23,378 nucleotides of DNA from a virus. Under the pieces are notes generated by a model that was given only the letters and a program-made list of their open reading frames with translations, was not told where the DNA came from and searched no databases. Position numbers and translations under genes: made by a program. Below, in pieces: positions 4,890-12,853 of the stretch; the first letter of the stretch is position 1; each line of letters begins with the position of its first letter. The stretch is taken from positions 1-23,378 of IMG/VR virus record IMGVR_UViG_3300012918_000006, one strand, 5' to 3'.

Positions 4890-5654
4890 TTGGCGGACAT
4901 CGATTCCCAACTACCCATAAGATCGCAAGCTGACGGTACCGATGAGCGCGTCCACGTGAAAGTCGTCGATGGTGCCACGCCCGCTCAGCGCATGACAGTC
5001 GACACAGACCTAAACGCTCACGTCGAAGCACATGGCAATGACCCAGGTGGAACCGACCGCGTGTTAAGGCTCTCGGAGCTCGGAGCGGTCACACCTGATG
5101 GTGTCTATGATGCCGTCAACAATACTAAACCCGGAAACTTAGGTCTCATCGTCGCAACCCGTAACGCCACACCAGGCGATGCCCAACAAGGTATCCGCCA
5201 AACCGGCATCCACAACGGTACCGTCGATGCGGCCGACGTGGCGATTTTCGATAGCACCGGCGCTCCGTTCTCGATGACTAATCCCTTGCCAGTCACAAAT
5301 ATTGAAAATACTGGTAGCAAAGTCGACGATTACAAGAACGCGACTGCCATTGCAGCAGCAGCGACCGACAACCACGACTATACAGTCACAGCACTGAAGA
5401 CTCTACAGCTCACCCAGATCGAGGCCACAGCGTCAGGTAAGGCCCGGATACTCGTGCAAATCGAAACTGGCGTAGCCACCGGCATCTTCACCACCAAGTT
5501 TTCTCAGTTCAACTCCACTGCAACTCCAAACATGACAATCGAACTCCAAGAGCATATTGCGGTAGCAGCAGGAGTCAGAGTCCGCGTGGCAATGATGAAC
5601 CGTGATAATCAGGCAGAAGATCTGAACTCAACAATCTGTGGACACGAGAATTGA
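4890..5654 (+). CDS. Putative virion structural protein (254 aa)
   Basis: It starts at TTG 4890, six bases after a clear AGGAG site. The N-terminus (DSQLPIRSQADGTDERVHVKVVDG) followed by MTVDTDLNAHVEAHGND is of a type I associate with phage structural proteins of uncharacterised function. The C-terminal half is beta-rich and low in charge. No enzyme motif, signal peptide or transmembrane segment is seen. Together with its neighbours it probably forms part of a surface appendage or decoration layer. Function is inferred from context and composition only. Confidence 0.65.
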   Translation: MADIDSQLPIRSQADGTDERVHVKVVDGATPAQRMTVDTDLNAHVEAHGNDPGGTDRVLRLSELGAVTPDGVYDAVNNTKPGNLGLIVATRNATPGDAQQGIRQTGIHNGTVDAADVAIFDSTGAPFSMTNPLPVTNIENTGSKVDDYKNATAIAAAATDNHDYTVTALKTLQLTQIEATASGKARILVQIETGVATGIFTTKFSQFNSTATPNMTIELQEHIAVAAGVRVRVAMMNRDNQAEDLNSTICGHEN

Positions 5655-5659
5655 TTTAA

Positions 5660-6040
5660 ATGGCTGACCTAGACGAACTTCACTCATCAGGCTCGACGAA
5701 GATTGCTGGATCGGATGCGACCGGCAATGAAACAAACTTCGTCGATGCCACATCACTCAGAGATCTACAGGTAGCCGACGTTCCAAATCAGACGGGACTA
5801 AACGCTACTCTGTCGCTCACCACCACGGCTCAAGAACTCAAAGTCGGTGGCTCGACCATGACCAATCGGAAATATGTGAAGTTCGAAGCTCTCTCAAATA
5901 ATGTAAAGTGGGGAGACGATACCAACTGCCTCTTCGATGCTTTCAAATCTCAGTTCTTCATGATACCCGCGGGTACCACGAACAAGATCTACATGAAGAT
6001 GTCGTCAGGTACTGGCACCGCATCAGTGGGCGAGAGCTAA
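5660..6040 (+). CDS. Small phage virion-associated protein (126 aa)
   Basis: This is a 126-residue protein. The N-terminus (TKIAGSDATGNETNFVDAT) and the middle block (TAQELKVGGSTMTNRKYV, then EALSNNVKWG) resemble small structural proteins found beside fibre and decoration genes in many phages. The C-terminus (FFMIPAGTTNKIYMKMSSGTG) ends in beta-strand-like repeats. The stop codon is immediately followed by the ATG of the next gene, so the pair is coupled. No good ribosome binding site is visible before ATG 5660, which lies six bases after the previous stop. I infer a structural role. Confidence 0.65.
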   Translation: MADLDELHSSGSTKIAGSDATGNETNFVDATSLRDLQVADVPNQTGLNATLSLTTTAQELKVGGSTMTNRKYVKFEALSNNVKWGDDTNCLFDAFKSQFFMIPAGTTNKIYMKMSSGTGTASVGES

Positions 6041-6409
6041 ATGCCCGGACCACTTCTCTCGCAAGTCGCCAGATCCGTCCCGTTCGATAGTCCAGCATCG
6101 GAAAATAATGCCCTAGGAAATTCCGTCCAAGACTACATCGATCGTCTATCGGCTCCGTCTAATTCTCAAGTCGCTACCTATCTCGCAAACGGAGAAGTGA
6201 ACACGGTCACCTTCTATTCTTCGGCGACACAGATCACAGCCAATAGACTCTATCTTGCCACCATCGGATATGACGGGAGCCTGAATCCAACATCGGAGAC
6301 ATGGCAGCTCTTCGATACGGCCGACGGCACTACGGTACTTAAGACCTTCACGTTCACCAACACGTTCACCGGTGTCGATCTAACAAACACCACAACGACG
6401 ACGGTTTAA
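6041..6409 (+). CDS. Putative virion protein, threonine-rich (122 aa)
   Basis: This 122-residue protein starts directly after the upstream stop. The beginning (VPFDSPASENNALGNSVQDYIDRLS) resembles the short SENVQDAIDE-type segments that often occur in phage fibre and baseplate proteins. The rest is beta-rich, with polar strands and a threonine-rich end (TNTFTGVDLTNTTTTTV). The family is otherwise not recognised. Tight spacing to both neighbours places it in the same virion-protein operon. Confidence 0.6.
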   Translation: MPGPLLSQVARSVPFDSPASENNALGNSVQDYIDRLSAPSNSQVATYLANGEVNTVTFYSSATQITANRLYLATIGYDGSLNPTSETWQLFDTADGTTVLKTFTFTNTFTGVDLTNTTTTTV

Positions 6410-6410
6410 A

Positions 6411-7382
6411 ATGATTGATAGCATCGTTAAAGTAATCAGAGGGATCGTTAAGCTTCGAGGTGGAACCGACAATACTGTTATCGGAAATGTCAGCGACATG
6501 CTCAAAGTGACGGCCACGTCATCCATACTGAATGGCACTGGCTCAGCTGCTGCTCTCAATGCTGATCTGTTTCCATCCACCGATGTCTCAGGATATCAAA
6601 CAGCATCTATCCAAATCTCTGGCACTTGGGTTGGAACGATCACATTTCAAGGCTGTGACGATAACTCAAATTTTCTGCCGATCCTTGCCACCGACGCATC
6701 TGATGCAATCGAAGCACCGGAGACAACAACTACCAGTAATGGTCTCTTCTACATTCCTCTCACCTTTCGATATCTGCGCATTCGGATGACGGCCTATACA
6801 TCGGGCACTGCAAATCTAAACTACACGCTCGACACCCTCACGTCTGGTGATCTAGGTGCAAGAGTGATATCCGGCACCATTACTCCAGGAAATGCTGATA
6901 AACCGACATACTCGGCAGCAATCGTCGGGATGTCACCGGCGACTCTCGCGACCGATATCTTCACCATTACCGGCAGTGCCACGAAGACCATTCGCATCTC
7001 GCATATCGAGATCACAGCTACGGCAACACTAAATGGCGGCGCTACATTTCTACTCGTTAAACGATCAACTGCAAACTCAGGCGGCGTATCGTCGAGTCCA
7101 ACGGCCGTTAGACATGACTCGATCGATGCAGCAGCTACTGCCACTGTTCTTGCATATACGACCAATCCAACCCTAGGTACGACAGTCGGAACCATACGTA
7201 CCATTCGGACAAATACTCCCGTTGTAAGTGGACAAGGGACACCTATAATTTGGGATTTCGGTGGGAAGCCAGTGAAAATGCCGACCTTAATTGGGACAGG
7301 AGAAGTTTTAGCGATCAACTTAAATGCGACCACAATCAGCGGTGGTAGTGTCAACATTGATATCGAATGGACCGAAGAGTAG
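6411..7382 (+). CDS. Putative fibre-like or decoration virion protein (323 aa)
   Basis: This is the largest of the pre-terminase structural genes. The N-terminus contains VKLRGGTDNTVIGNVSDMLKV, a motif type common at the start of phage structural proteins. The remainder is threonine-, alanine- and serine-rich with repeated strand-turn patterns and almost no long helices, as expected of beta-sandwich fibre or decoration domains. A block around residues 45-145 (YQTASIQISGTWVGTITFQG ... FRYLRIRMTAYTSGTANLNY) looks like a carbohydrate-binding-module-like or discoidin-like sandwich, though this is a resemblance only. It starts one base after the upstream stop. Confidence 0.65.
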   Translation: MIDSIVKVIRGIVKLRGGTDNTVIGNVSDMLKVTATSSILNGTGSAAALNADLFPSTDVSGYQTASIQISGTWVGTITFQGCDDNSNFLPILATDASDAIEAPETTTTSNGLFYIPLTFRYLRIRMTAYTSGTANLNYTLDTLTSGDLGARVISGTITPGNADKPTYSAAIVGMSPATLATDIFTITGSATKTIRISHIEITATATLNGGATFLLVKRSTANSGGVSSSPTAVRHDSIDAAATATVLAYTTNPTLGTTVGTIRTIRTNTPVVSGQGTPIIWDFGGKPVKMPTLIGTGEVLAINLNATTISGGSVNIDIEWTEE

Positions 7383-7410
7383 AACCCATACACATTTAGG
7401 AGCATTAGCC

Positions 7411-7662
7411 ATGGAACCATTTATAGTTTATAACAACACCAGTGATGATATCATTATCCAAACACAAACCATTCCCGCAAATGGAAGCTTCTCGGTGTCG
7501 CCATCGAGTGTTGTAGCCTGGGCGAAAGATCCACAATTCGTTATCGCTATCATTGCCTCAAAGGTTGGAGTTAACATCTATGGAACAGACCTTGGATATG
7601 GTATAGGATCAGTCGCCGATCAATGGATCTTGCGCATAGCTCAAGGCGCGATCGCATTCTAA
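7411..7662 (+). CDS. Small hypothetical virion-associated protein (83 aa)
   Basis: The start at ATG 7411 is chosen over an upstream in-frame ATG because AGGAG (7398-7402) lies eight bases before it. The 83-residue product is hydrophobic and beta-rich, with little charge, and contains IPANGSFSVSPSSVVAWAKD. No family is recognised. It is the last gene before the terminase pair. Confidence 0.65.
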   Translation: MEPFIVYNNTSDDIIIQTQTIPANGSFSVSPSSVVAWAKDPQFVIAIIASKVGVNIYGTDLGYGIGSVADQWILRIAQGAIAF

Positions 7663-7691
7663 AATCCAAAATGTTAAACAAGGATTAGACA

Positions 7692-8129
7692 ATGGCCGCC
7701 GCCAAAGAACCAAAGCCCAAGAAAAAGATGGGGCGTCCTCAGATGGAGATCAACTGGGAAGACTTTGATAAGCTCTGCGCCATTCAATGTTCAGAGCAAG
7801 AAATAGCGGCCTGGTATAAATGCCACATAGATACCATCTACATTCACGTCAAACGTAAGCATGGTATGACTTTCCCCGAGTACTTCGCTCAAAAGAGAGT
7901 GGGCGGCAAGGTATCTCTTCGGCGTAAGATGTGGCAACAAGCCCTGGCCGGAGATCGTGTTCTTTTACTCTTCCTCGCTAAGAATCATCTCAACATGTCT
8001 GACAACGGGCCCACCGATGGGAAACCTCTTGTCATGGTGCAGACAGGAAACGATACCATAGTCTATGAAACGAACTGGGGCTCAGCCAATGAGTCAAGCG
8101 CCATCGCGGACGATAAGAAGGATTCTTAA
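7692..8129 (+). CDS. terS: Terminase small subunit-like DNA-binding protein
   Basis: This is a 145-residue protein. A lysine-rich N-terminus with GRPQMEINWEDFDKLCAIQC leads into a helix-turn-helix segment (SEQEIAAWYKCHIDTIYIHVKRKHG), then FPEYFAQKRVGGKVSLRRKMWQ and LLLFLAKNHLNMSD. This order (GRP, HTH with C.IDTI, KR..GK.SLR, FL.KN.L..SD) is characteristic of a widespread phage protein family regarded as the DNA-recognition or small terminase subunit. It would select packaging sites and load the large subunit. AAGGA lies seven bases upstream of ATG 7692. It overlaps the large-subunit gene, the usual arrangement. Confidence 0.8.
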   Translation: MAAAKEPKPKKKMGRPQMEINWEDFDKLCAIQCSEQEIAAWYKCHIDTIYIHVKRKHGMTFPEYFAQKRVGGKVSLRRKMWQQALAGDRVLLLFLAKNHLNMSDNGPTDGKPLVMVQTGNDTIVYETNWGSANESSAIADDKKDS

Positions 8130-9441
8130 ACTCTATCATCCCCACGATAAACAGCTCGAGCTTCACAATCTAACTAAGCGCTACATCGTAGCCTCTTGGG
8201 GGCGCCAATCAGGTAAGTCCACCTGGGGCATCAACGAGATCCTACGTTCCATGTGGAACAAACCATCGACCAACTACTGGTTCATTTCACCAACTTATCA
8301 GCAGGCGCTTAGCCTCTATCGTCGCATGGTCGGCATGCTCTGGGCATCGCCTGGACTCTTGCTAAAGAAGAATCAAACCGAGCTCAGAATCAAACTCAAC
8401 AACATGTCCCAGTGTCGATTCATCTCGGGCGAGATCCTCCATAACCTCCGCGGTGAAACTCTCAATGGCGTTATCATCGACGAAGTCCGAGCACAGCACA
8501 AAGACCTATGGCCCATGATCATTCGCCCGATGTTGTCGACCACTAAGGGTTGGGCCCGTTTCATCTCAACGCCCAACGGCTTTGACCACTTCTATGATCT
8601 CTCGCAGAACCACAGTCTCGATCCTCACAACTGGGCTTTCTTCCAAACCCCATCGACGGCGAATCCGCTCTTCTCATCTGAAGAATTTGAAGCAGCAAAA
8701 GCAGACATGTCAGAACCTCAGTTCGCACAAGAGATCCTGGCTCTCTTCAGAGATCTGACTTCCGGTAAGACCTATCTCAACTTCTCAGATAAGAACCTCT
8801 CTCAATACTGCCCATGGCATCAGGACCATCCGTGGTCCCCGTATCTACCAGTCGTCCTTGGCTGTGACTTCAACATTACACCCATGTCGTGGACGCTAGG
8901 GCAAACCAGAGCTGAGGAGTGGTGGTGGTTTGATGAAATCGTCTTAAAGAACTCTCACACTCCGGAAGCAGCCAAAGAGCTGGTACACCGAATTCACGCC
9001 ATGCAGGCCTCTGGCCATCGAGCGGATCCGGCCCTGGTCATTTGTGGGGATGCTACTTCAAAAGCTCGCCAAAGGGCCGCTGGTGGCGAATCCGACTACA
9101 CGATCTTGAAAGGTATATTGCGAGACGCGAAGATCACATTTACCGACAAGACCCCGGATTCAAACCCCGCGGTGAAAGACCGAGTCAATAATGTCAACGC
9201 AAAGCTCCAAGATGCGGCAGGATCCCAACACCTTTGGCTACAACCCGCCAAAGTCCCTCATCTCAAGAAAGACTTAGAGCGAGTCGTTTGGAAGCCAGGG
9301 GCTGAGGCAACACTCGATCAAACGACCGATAAGGACCGGACACATTCGTCTGACTCGATCGGCTATCCGATCCATGAATTGACACCGATCAAACAGATTC
9401 GGAACATTGGATCATCTCGGATTCTCCACCGAGTTTTCTAG
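8065..9441 (+). CDS. terL: Terminase large subunit (ATPase-nuclease)
   Basis: This is the DNA-packaging motor, using ATP hydrolysis to translocate DNA into the prohead and a nuclease domain to cut concatemers. The ATPase shows Walker A GRQSGKST (46-53), Walker B VIIDE (136-140) and coupling motif ISTPNG (167-172). The RNase H-like nuclease shows the expected acidic residues D268 (GCDFN), D329 (CGDAT) and D430 (SSDSIGY). At 458 residues it is of usual length for compact terminases. ATG 8065 overlaps the small-subunit gene by 65 bases; ATG 8089, with GGGG eight bases upstream, is an equally good start and begins closer to the conserved region. The gene is followed by an intrinsic terminator. 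Confidence 0.95.
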   Translation: MKRTGAQPMSQAPSRTIRRILKLYHPHDKQLELHNLTKRYIVASWGRQSGKSTWGINEILRSMWNKPSTNYWFISPTYQQALSLYRRMVGMLWASPGLLLKKNQTELRIKLNNMSQCRFISGEILHNLRGETLNGVIIDEVRAQHKDLWPMIIRPMLSTTKGWARFISTPNGFDHFYDLSQNHSLDPHNWAFFQTPSTANPLFSSEEFEAAKADMSEPQFAQEILALFRDLTSGKTYLNFSDKNLSQYCPWHQDHPWSPYLPVVLGCDFNITPMSWTLGQTRAEEWWWFDEIVLKNSHTPEAAKELVHRIHAMQASGHRADPALVICGDATSKARQRAAGGESDYTILKGILRDAKITFTDKTPDSNPAVKDRVNNVNAKLQDAAGSQHLWLQPAKVPHLKKDLERVVWKPGAEATLDQTTDKDRTHSSDSIGYPIHELTPIKQIRNIGSSRILHRVF

Positions 9442-9467
9442 CGTTCACGACGTTGTCATCCTTTGGT

Positions 9468-9510
9468 GCCCGTATCGATTTACGACTCATCTATCGCTAC
9501 GGGCATTTTT
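9468..9510 (+). terminator. Intrinsic terminator after terL
   Basis: GCCCGTAtCGAT (9468-9479) pairs with ATCGcTACGGGC (9493-9504), an 11-bp stem with one mismatch and a 13-base loop, followed by ATTTTT (9505-9510). It sits 26 bases after the terL stop and would isolate upstream transcription from the head operon. Confidence 0.8.
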
Positions 9511-9543
9511 CATTTGAAACTCATCTTTAGTTAATTCATTCTG
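9506..9543 (+). promoter_or_regulatory. Tandem late-promoter-like element, copy 1
   Basis: The element reads TTTTTCATTTGAAACTCA (9506-9523), 13 variable bases, then CATTCTG (9537-9543). It contains TTGAAA (9514-9519) and CATTCT (9537-9542) separated by exactly 17 bases, the optimal -35/-10 spacing. The same elements recur 68 bases downstream. Its 5' end is shared with the terminator T-run. Confidence 0.5.
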
Positions 9544-9573
9544 ATCAAAGTTGAGACGGGCGTTCCCTTGGAC

Positions 9574-9611
9574 TTTTTCATTTGAAACTCACTCCCGAGT
9601 CGTCCATTCTG
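9574..9611 (+). promoter_or_regulatory. Tandem late-promoter-like element, copy 2
   Basis: This copy is identical to copy 1 in the 18-base block (9574-9591) and in CATTCTG (9605-9611), while the 13 bases between differ. TTGAAA (9582-9587) and CATTCT (9605-9610) again have a 17-base spacer. Transcription would start near 9617, about three bases before ATG 9620. Conservation of only the two boxes argues for a functional promoter or activator pair driving the head genes. Confidence 0.5.
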
Positions 9612-9619
9612 CCTCTTAG

Positions 9620-10744
9620 ATGTACACTTTGAATCAATCACCGGCCTATCGACGATTCGTTCGCGACCGCGACAAAGCGCTCGAGGTTCTCCACATCAGA
9701 GCTCAGCGAAAGATCTCTGATACTTTGCGCGGATCCTTTGCTCATGCTTTAAGCATCACCAAATCCTACTATCATCGCCTCATCGATAACCCGTCCACCG
9801 AGAACGCTGAGGCCCTCAGTCGTGAGATCGCTTTTCTCTTTTCCTACACCAAATTGGAAGTGGTCTATGACATCAAACGATTACGGCGTAACGCGTTCAC
9901 CCTCTCTAAGTCATCCGAGTCAGAAGTACTGGCCCAGTTATTTTCGAGACCTATCCACGCCAAAGTCTCAAGAGATCAAACCCAAGCAGCAGCAGACAAG
10001 AATGTCACAGAAGGTGGAAGTCTCGATCATCGTGTCGGTCTGTATCTTGATCGCGTCCGTCGCGATCTAGTCCACAACGCCCAACAGGCAGCGATGATCA
10101 CCTATGGCGATAAAGACGGGAAGATCGTTCATCTCGACGAGCATGGCTATCTACTGCGCGCCTACATGGCTTTTCCCAAGGCCCGCAAAGTGGTCAGACC
10201 CAAGTGCGAGCTCAAACCACCACTGATGAAAGAGGCAATCAAGTTCAAGAAATCAGATGATGAGTATGCCATGACCAAGGACTCGGCCATCGACATGATC
10301 GACGAAGATCAGTGGGCACAGATGCTCGAAGACTATACGTCAGACTATGTTCCGAAATGGCGAGGACCGAAGGACATCATCGAAATCCCTGGCAACACAG
10401 GCGACGAACTCTATGCATGGGAGCTCGAGCGATCGATTACCCAGGACTTCGTCCAGCAGGTTCGTGACGGACAGATTGATGCAGCGAAAGAGAACGGCAT
10501 CAATGACTTCGTTTGGATTGCAATTATTGACGCAGTGACTGATGATTGTTGCACATGGCGCGATGGACTATTGACATCTGAGATTGAACAACGACTTCGC
10601 ACGGACAAACAAAACGACGAGTGTCAGGCAACAGTGCCTGCAGCTCACTTCAACTGTAGGTGCACACTAGCGCCTGCCTCAGACGATATACCCAAAGCCC
10701 CAAACGACCTGTCTAAGGAGTTTGAGGATTGGCTAAACACATAG
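9620..10744 (+). CDS. MuF-like phage head morphogenesis protein
   Basis: This 374-residue protein has a helical N-terminal half and a C-terminal MuF/SPP1 gp7-like domain (about residues 290-350): TDDCCTWRDGL, then a glutamate-rich helix, then VPAAHFNCRCTLAP. The paired cysteines and the HFNCRC motif are characteristic of this family, whose members are minor head proteins bound to the portal and present in a few copies per virion. It lies just before the portal gene, overlapping it by 16 bases; in many phages the order is portal then MuF. No ribosome binding site is visible before ATG 9620, and the start sits about ten bases after a promoter-like element, so the message may be nearly leaderless. 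Confidence 0.85.
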   Translation: MYTLNQSPAYRRFVRDRDKALEVLHIRAQRKISDTLRGSFAHALSITKSYYHRLIDNPSTENAEALSREIAFLFSYTKLEVVYDIKRLRRNAFTLSKSSESEVLAQLFSRPIHAKVSRDQTQAAADKNVTEGGSLDHRVGLYLDRVRRDLVHNAQQAAMITYGDKDGKIVHLDEHGYLLRAYMAFPKARKVVRPKCELKPPLMKEAIKFKKSDDEYAMTKDSAIDMIDEDQWAQMLEDYTSDYVPKWRGPKDIIEIPGNTGDELYAWELERSITQDFVQQVRDGQIDAAKENGINDFVWIAIIDAVTDDCCTWRDGLLTSEIEQRLRTDKQNDECQATVPAAHFNCRCTLAPASDDIPKAPNDLSKEFEDWLNT

Positions 10745-12465
10745 CATTTACAGATGGATCAGATGAGCCAACCAGGAAGAAGATCGCGAGAGCAGAGAGA
10801 CTCGCGCAGGGTCTTATATTTGACGAGAAGAAGTATGAATACTCAGATGCATTCGTTCCTGGTGATCCTGACGATCCTATGTCTGTTCATACTGTTAGCG
10901 AAATGCTCGAGTGCCTTAAACGAAACCCACAAGTTGACATCGAGGCACGAGTACTCGGTACCAGTCGAAACGGTCGTCATCTCGTTAGGCTTAACAAAGA
11001 GCAGATTCTAGAATCATCCAAGCGTCGGGATTCAAAGAAGTTTCGAGAGAGCATCGACACGTTTCTGTTTGATGATCACCCGGTTACCACAAATCGGGTA
11101 GGCGATGATTTCATCCCTCTCACCGGTGGCCCATTTTTTAAACAGCTCTATTACCGCGACTATCTCCGCATGCATGGCGCGAGCTTCCAGGCCTATCATC
11201 AGGATTGCTTTGCTAGGGCTGTAGTCGAGATCACGTCTAACTTCACCCTTGGCCGTGGTTATGATCTCATCTCCGAGAATCCGAAGGCGATGGCCCTATG
11301 GCAGGCGTTCGAGAAGGTCAATAACCTTGAAGAGCAGATGGAGCTTCTCTCGACCGAAGTATGCATCTATGGCGAGGTGATGATCTGGAAACTCCCAAAT
11401 CTCAACACCAAGATCGTCTATCGCCCGCGGCCTGATGAGAAGATCCCAGTCGGCATGATCCCACGAGTCCGGCTCATTGATCCATCGGCGATCGTCGAAA
11501 TCGTGACTCACCCAGAGGACATTTCTCGCGTACTTTTTTATCAGTGGCTCGCGCCAACACAGTATCAGATCTACACCGATGGGAAACAGCCATCGACGAA
11601 GTTCATCTTCCAACAGATACCAGCTGATCAAGTGGACCATTACCGTGTGAACCGAGTCTCAAACGAGAAGCGTGGCCGATCTGATTTCTTCCCGGCCCTT
11701 GGCTACATGAAACGCCTGAGGGATTCAGTGAACTACTCAGTCGTTGCCCTGCAGAAGGCAGCAGCATGGTGCATTGACACCACCATTGCCGGCGACGACC
11801 AGGACATAACGGATTACATCAATGGCCAACGGGCACTAGGCACCTTCGCGCCCGCCGGATCTGAGTTTGTCCACACCGAGTCAGTTAAACGTGAGTACCT
11901 ATCAAACGGCGCTACTGGCAAAGGTGGAGACCCACACGTGTTCCTATGGTGCCTCTCTGAGATCTCGGCGGGCACTGGCATTCCCATTACGTATTTCGGA
12001 TCTCACCTATCTGGAGGTCAGAACAGAGCCTCAGCACTCACCGCCACAGAACCCGTTGTGAAGAAATTCGAGCGCCGCCAGGGTCTCTATGCCCGCGTGG
12101 TTAAGGGTCTCTTCTATTGGCTGATGGAGCAGTATGGAATCGATGCCCAGTGCGACATCATCTTTCCTGAGCTCACCACACAAGACCGCTCGGCGAAACT
12201 TAAAGATCTGCAACTTGCCGAGATGGCCAAATGGTTCTCTCACAAGCGCGCAATGGGACTCGCGGCCCAAGAGCTTGATCAAGACGACTTCAATCCCGAT
12301 ACCGAAATGGCTGACATTGAAGCAGAAGCAGCCAAGGGCGAGGGTCCAGTCGGTTTCCCGTCAACAGGTCCTCTCTCGACACCGGGTCAGCTTCCACCGA
12401 AGTCAGACCTTGGCATGACATCAGACGAGAAGACCAACACCAAGGCGAACATCAACAATGGATAA
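10729..12465 (+). CDS. Portal protein
   Basis: This 578-residue protein is the dodecameric ring at the DNA-entry vertex that docks the terminase and the connectors. The start is TTG 10729, with AAGGAG eight bases upstream inside the MuF-like gene. Diagnostic stretches are RVRLIDPSAIVEIVTHPEDI, then VDHYRVNRVSNEKRGRSDFFPALGYMKRL and SVVALQKAAAWC, the usual portal clip/stem order. After these comes GTGIPITYFGSHLSGGQNRA, matching the C-terminal portal region. The position after terL and the MuF-like gene and before the protease-scaffold is the canonical one. The C-terminus is a disordered Gly/Ser/Lys tail. Family subtype (lambda-like or SPP1-like) is not resolved. Confidence 0.9.
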   Translation: MAKHIAFTDGSDEPTRKKIARAERLAQGLIFDEKKYEYSDAFVPGDPDDPMSVHTVSEMLECLKRNPQVDIEARVLGTSRNGRHLVRLNKEQILESSKRRDSKKFRESIDTFLFDDHPVTTNRVGDDFIPLTGGPFFKQLYYRDYLRMHGASFQAYHQDCFARAVVEITSNFTLGRGYDLISENPKAMALWQAFEKVNNLEEQMELLSTEVCIYGEVMIWKLPNLNTKIVYRPRPDEKIPVGMIPRVRLIDPSAIVEIVTHPEDISRVLFYQWLAPTQYQIYTDGKQPSTKFIFQQIPADQVDHYRVNRVSNEKRGRSDFFPALGYMKRLRDSVNYSVVALQKAAAWCIDTTIAGDDQDITDYINGQRALGTFAPAGSEFVHTESVKREYLSNGATGKGGDPHVFLWCLSEISAGTGIPITYFGSHLSGGQNRASALTATEPVVKKFERRQGLYARVVKGLFYWLMEQYGIDAQCDIIFPELTTQDRSAKLKDLQLAEMAKWFSHKRAMGLAAQELDQDDFNPDTEMADIEAEAAKGEGPVGFPSTGPLSTPGQLPPKSDLGMTSDEKTNTKANINNG

Positions 12466-12853
12466 CCTCACCATTGACGACATCATGCAGGACCCTCACA
12501 AGTTCGGTGCCCCGACCTTTGATGAGTACTGCCGCGATCGCGATAAGTATCAGGGCAGATGGGATGACACATTCTCTGCGATCGATCAGGGCTCTCGTCT
12601 AGGTTTACAGAATCACTTGACGAGAATGAAATATGAGATCGACGGAATCAGATGTGATTCACTTGAAGAGGTTGAGAAACGAGCTATCGATTTGGGTCTT
12701 GACCTGAGCATCGCGATGACAAACGGAGACTTATCGTTTCATCCAGAGGTTCAGGACCAGGGAGGACAGCGCTGTGAGATCATGGTCCGATTCTTTTCAA
12801 AAGCTTTTAGAGAGAAAATCCAAAGTGAAATTCAAGGAAGACAAAACACATAA
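12458..12853 (+). CDS. Hypothetical head-region protein (131 aa)
   Basis: This 131-residue, mixed-charge protein overlaps the end of the portal gene by 8 bases, and its own 3' end overlaps the protease-scaffold gene by up to 80 bases. I recognise no domain. The N-terminal segment TIDDIMQDPHKFGAPTFDEYC recalls short conserved segments of small head-region proteins of unknown role. No cysteine pair, membrane helix or signal peptide is seen. Co-transcription with portal and protease suggests a head-assembly role. Confidence 0.65.
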   Translation: MDNLTIDDIMQDPHKFGAPTFDEYCRDRDKYQGRWDDTFSAIDQGSRLGLQNHLTRMKYEIDGIRCDSLEEVEKRAIDLGLDLSIAMTNGDLSFHPEVQDQGGQRCEIMVRFFSKAFREKIQSEIQGRQNT

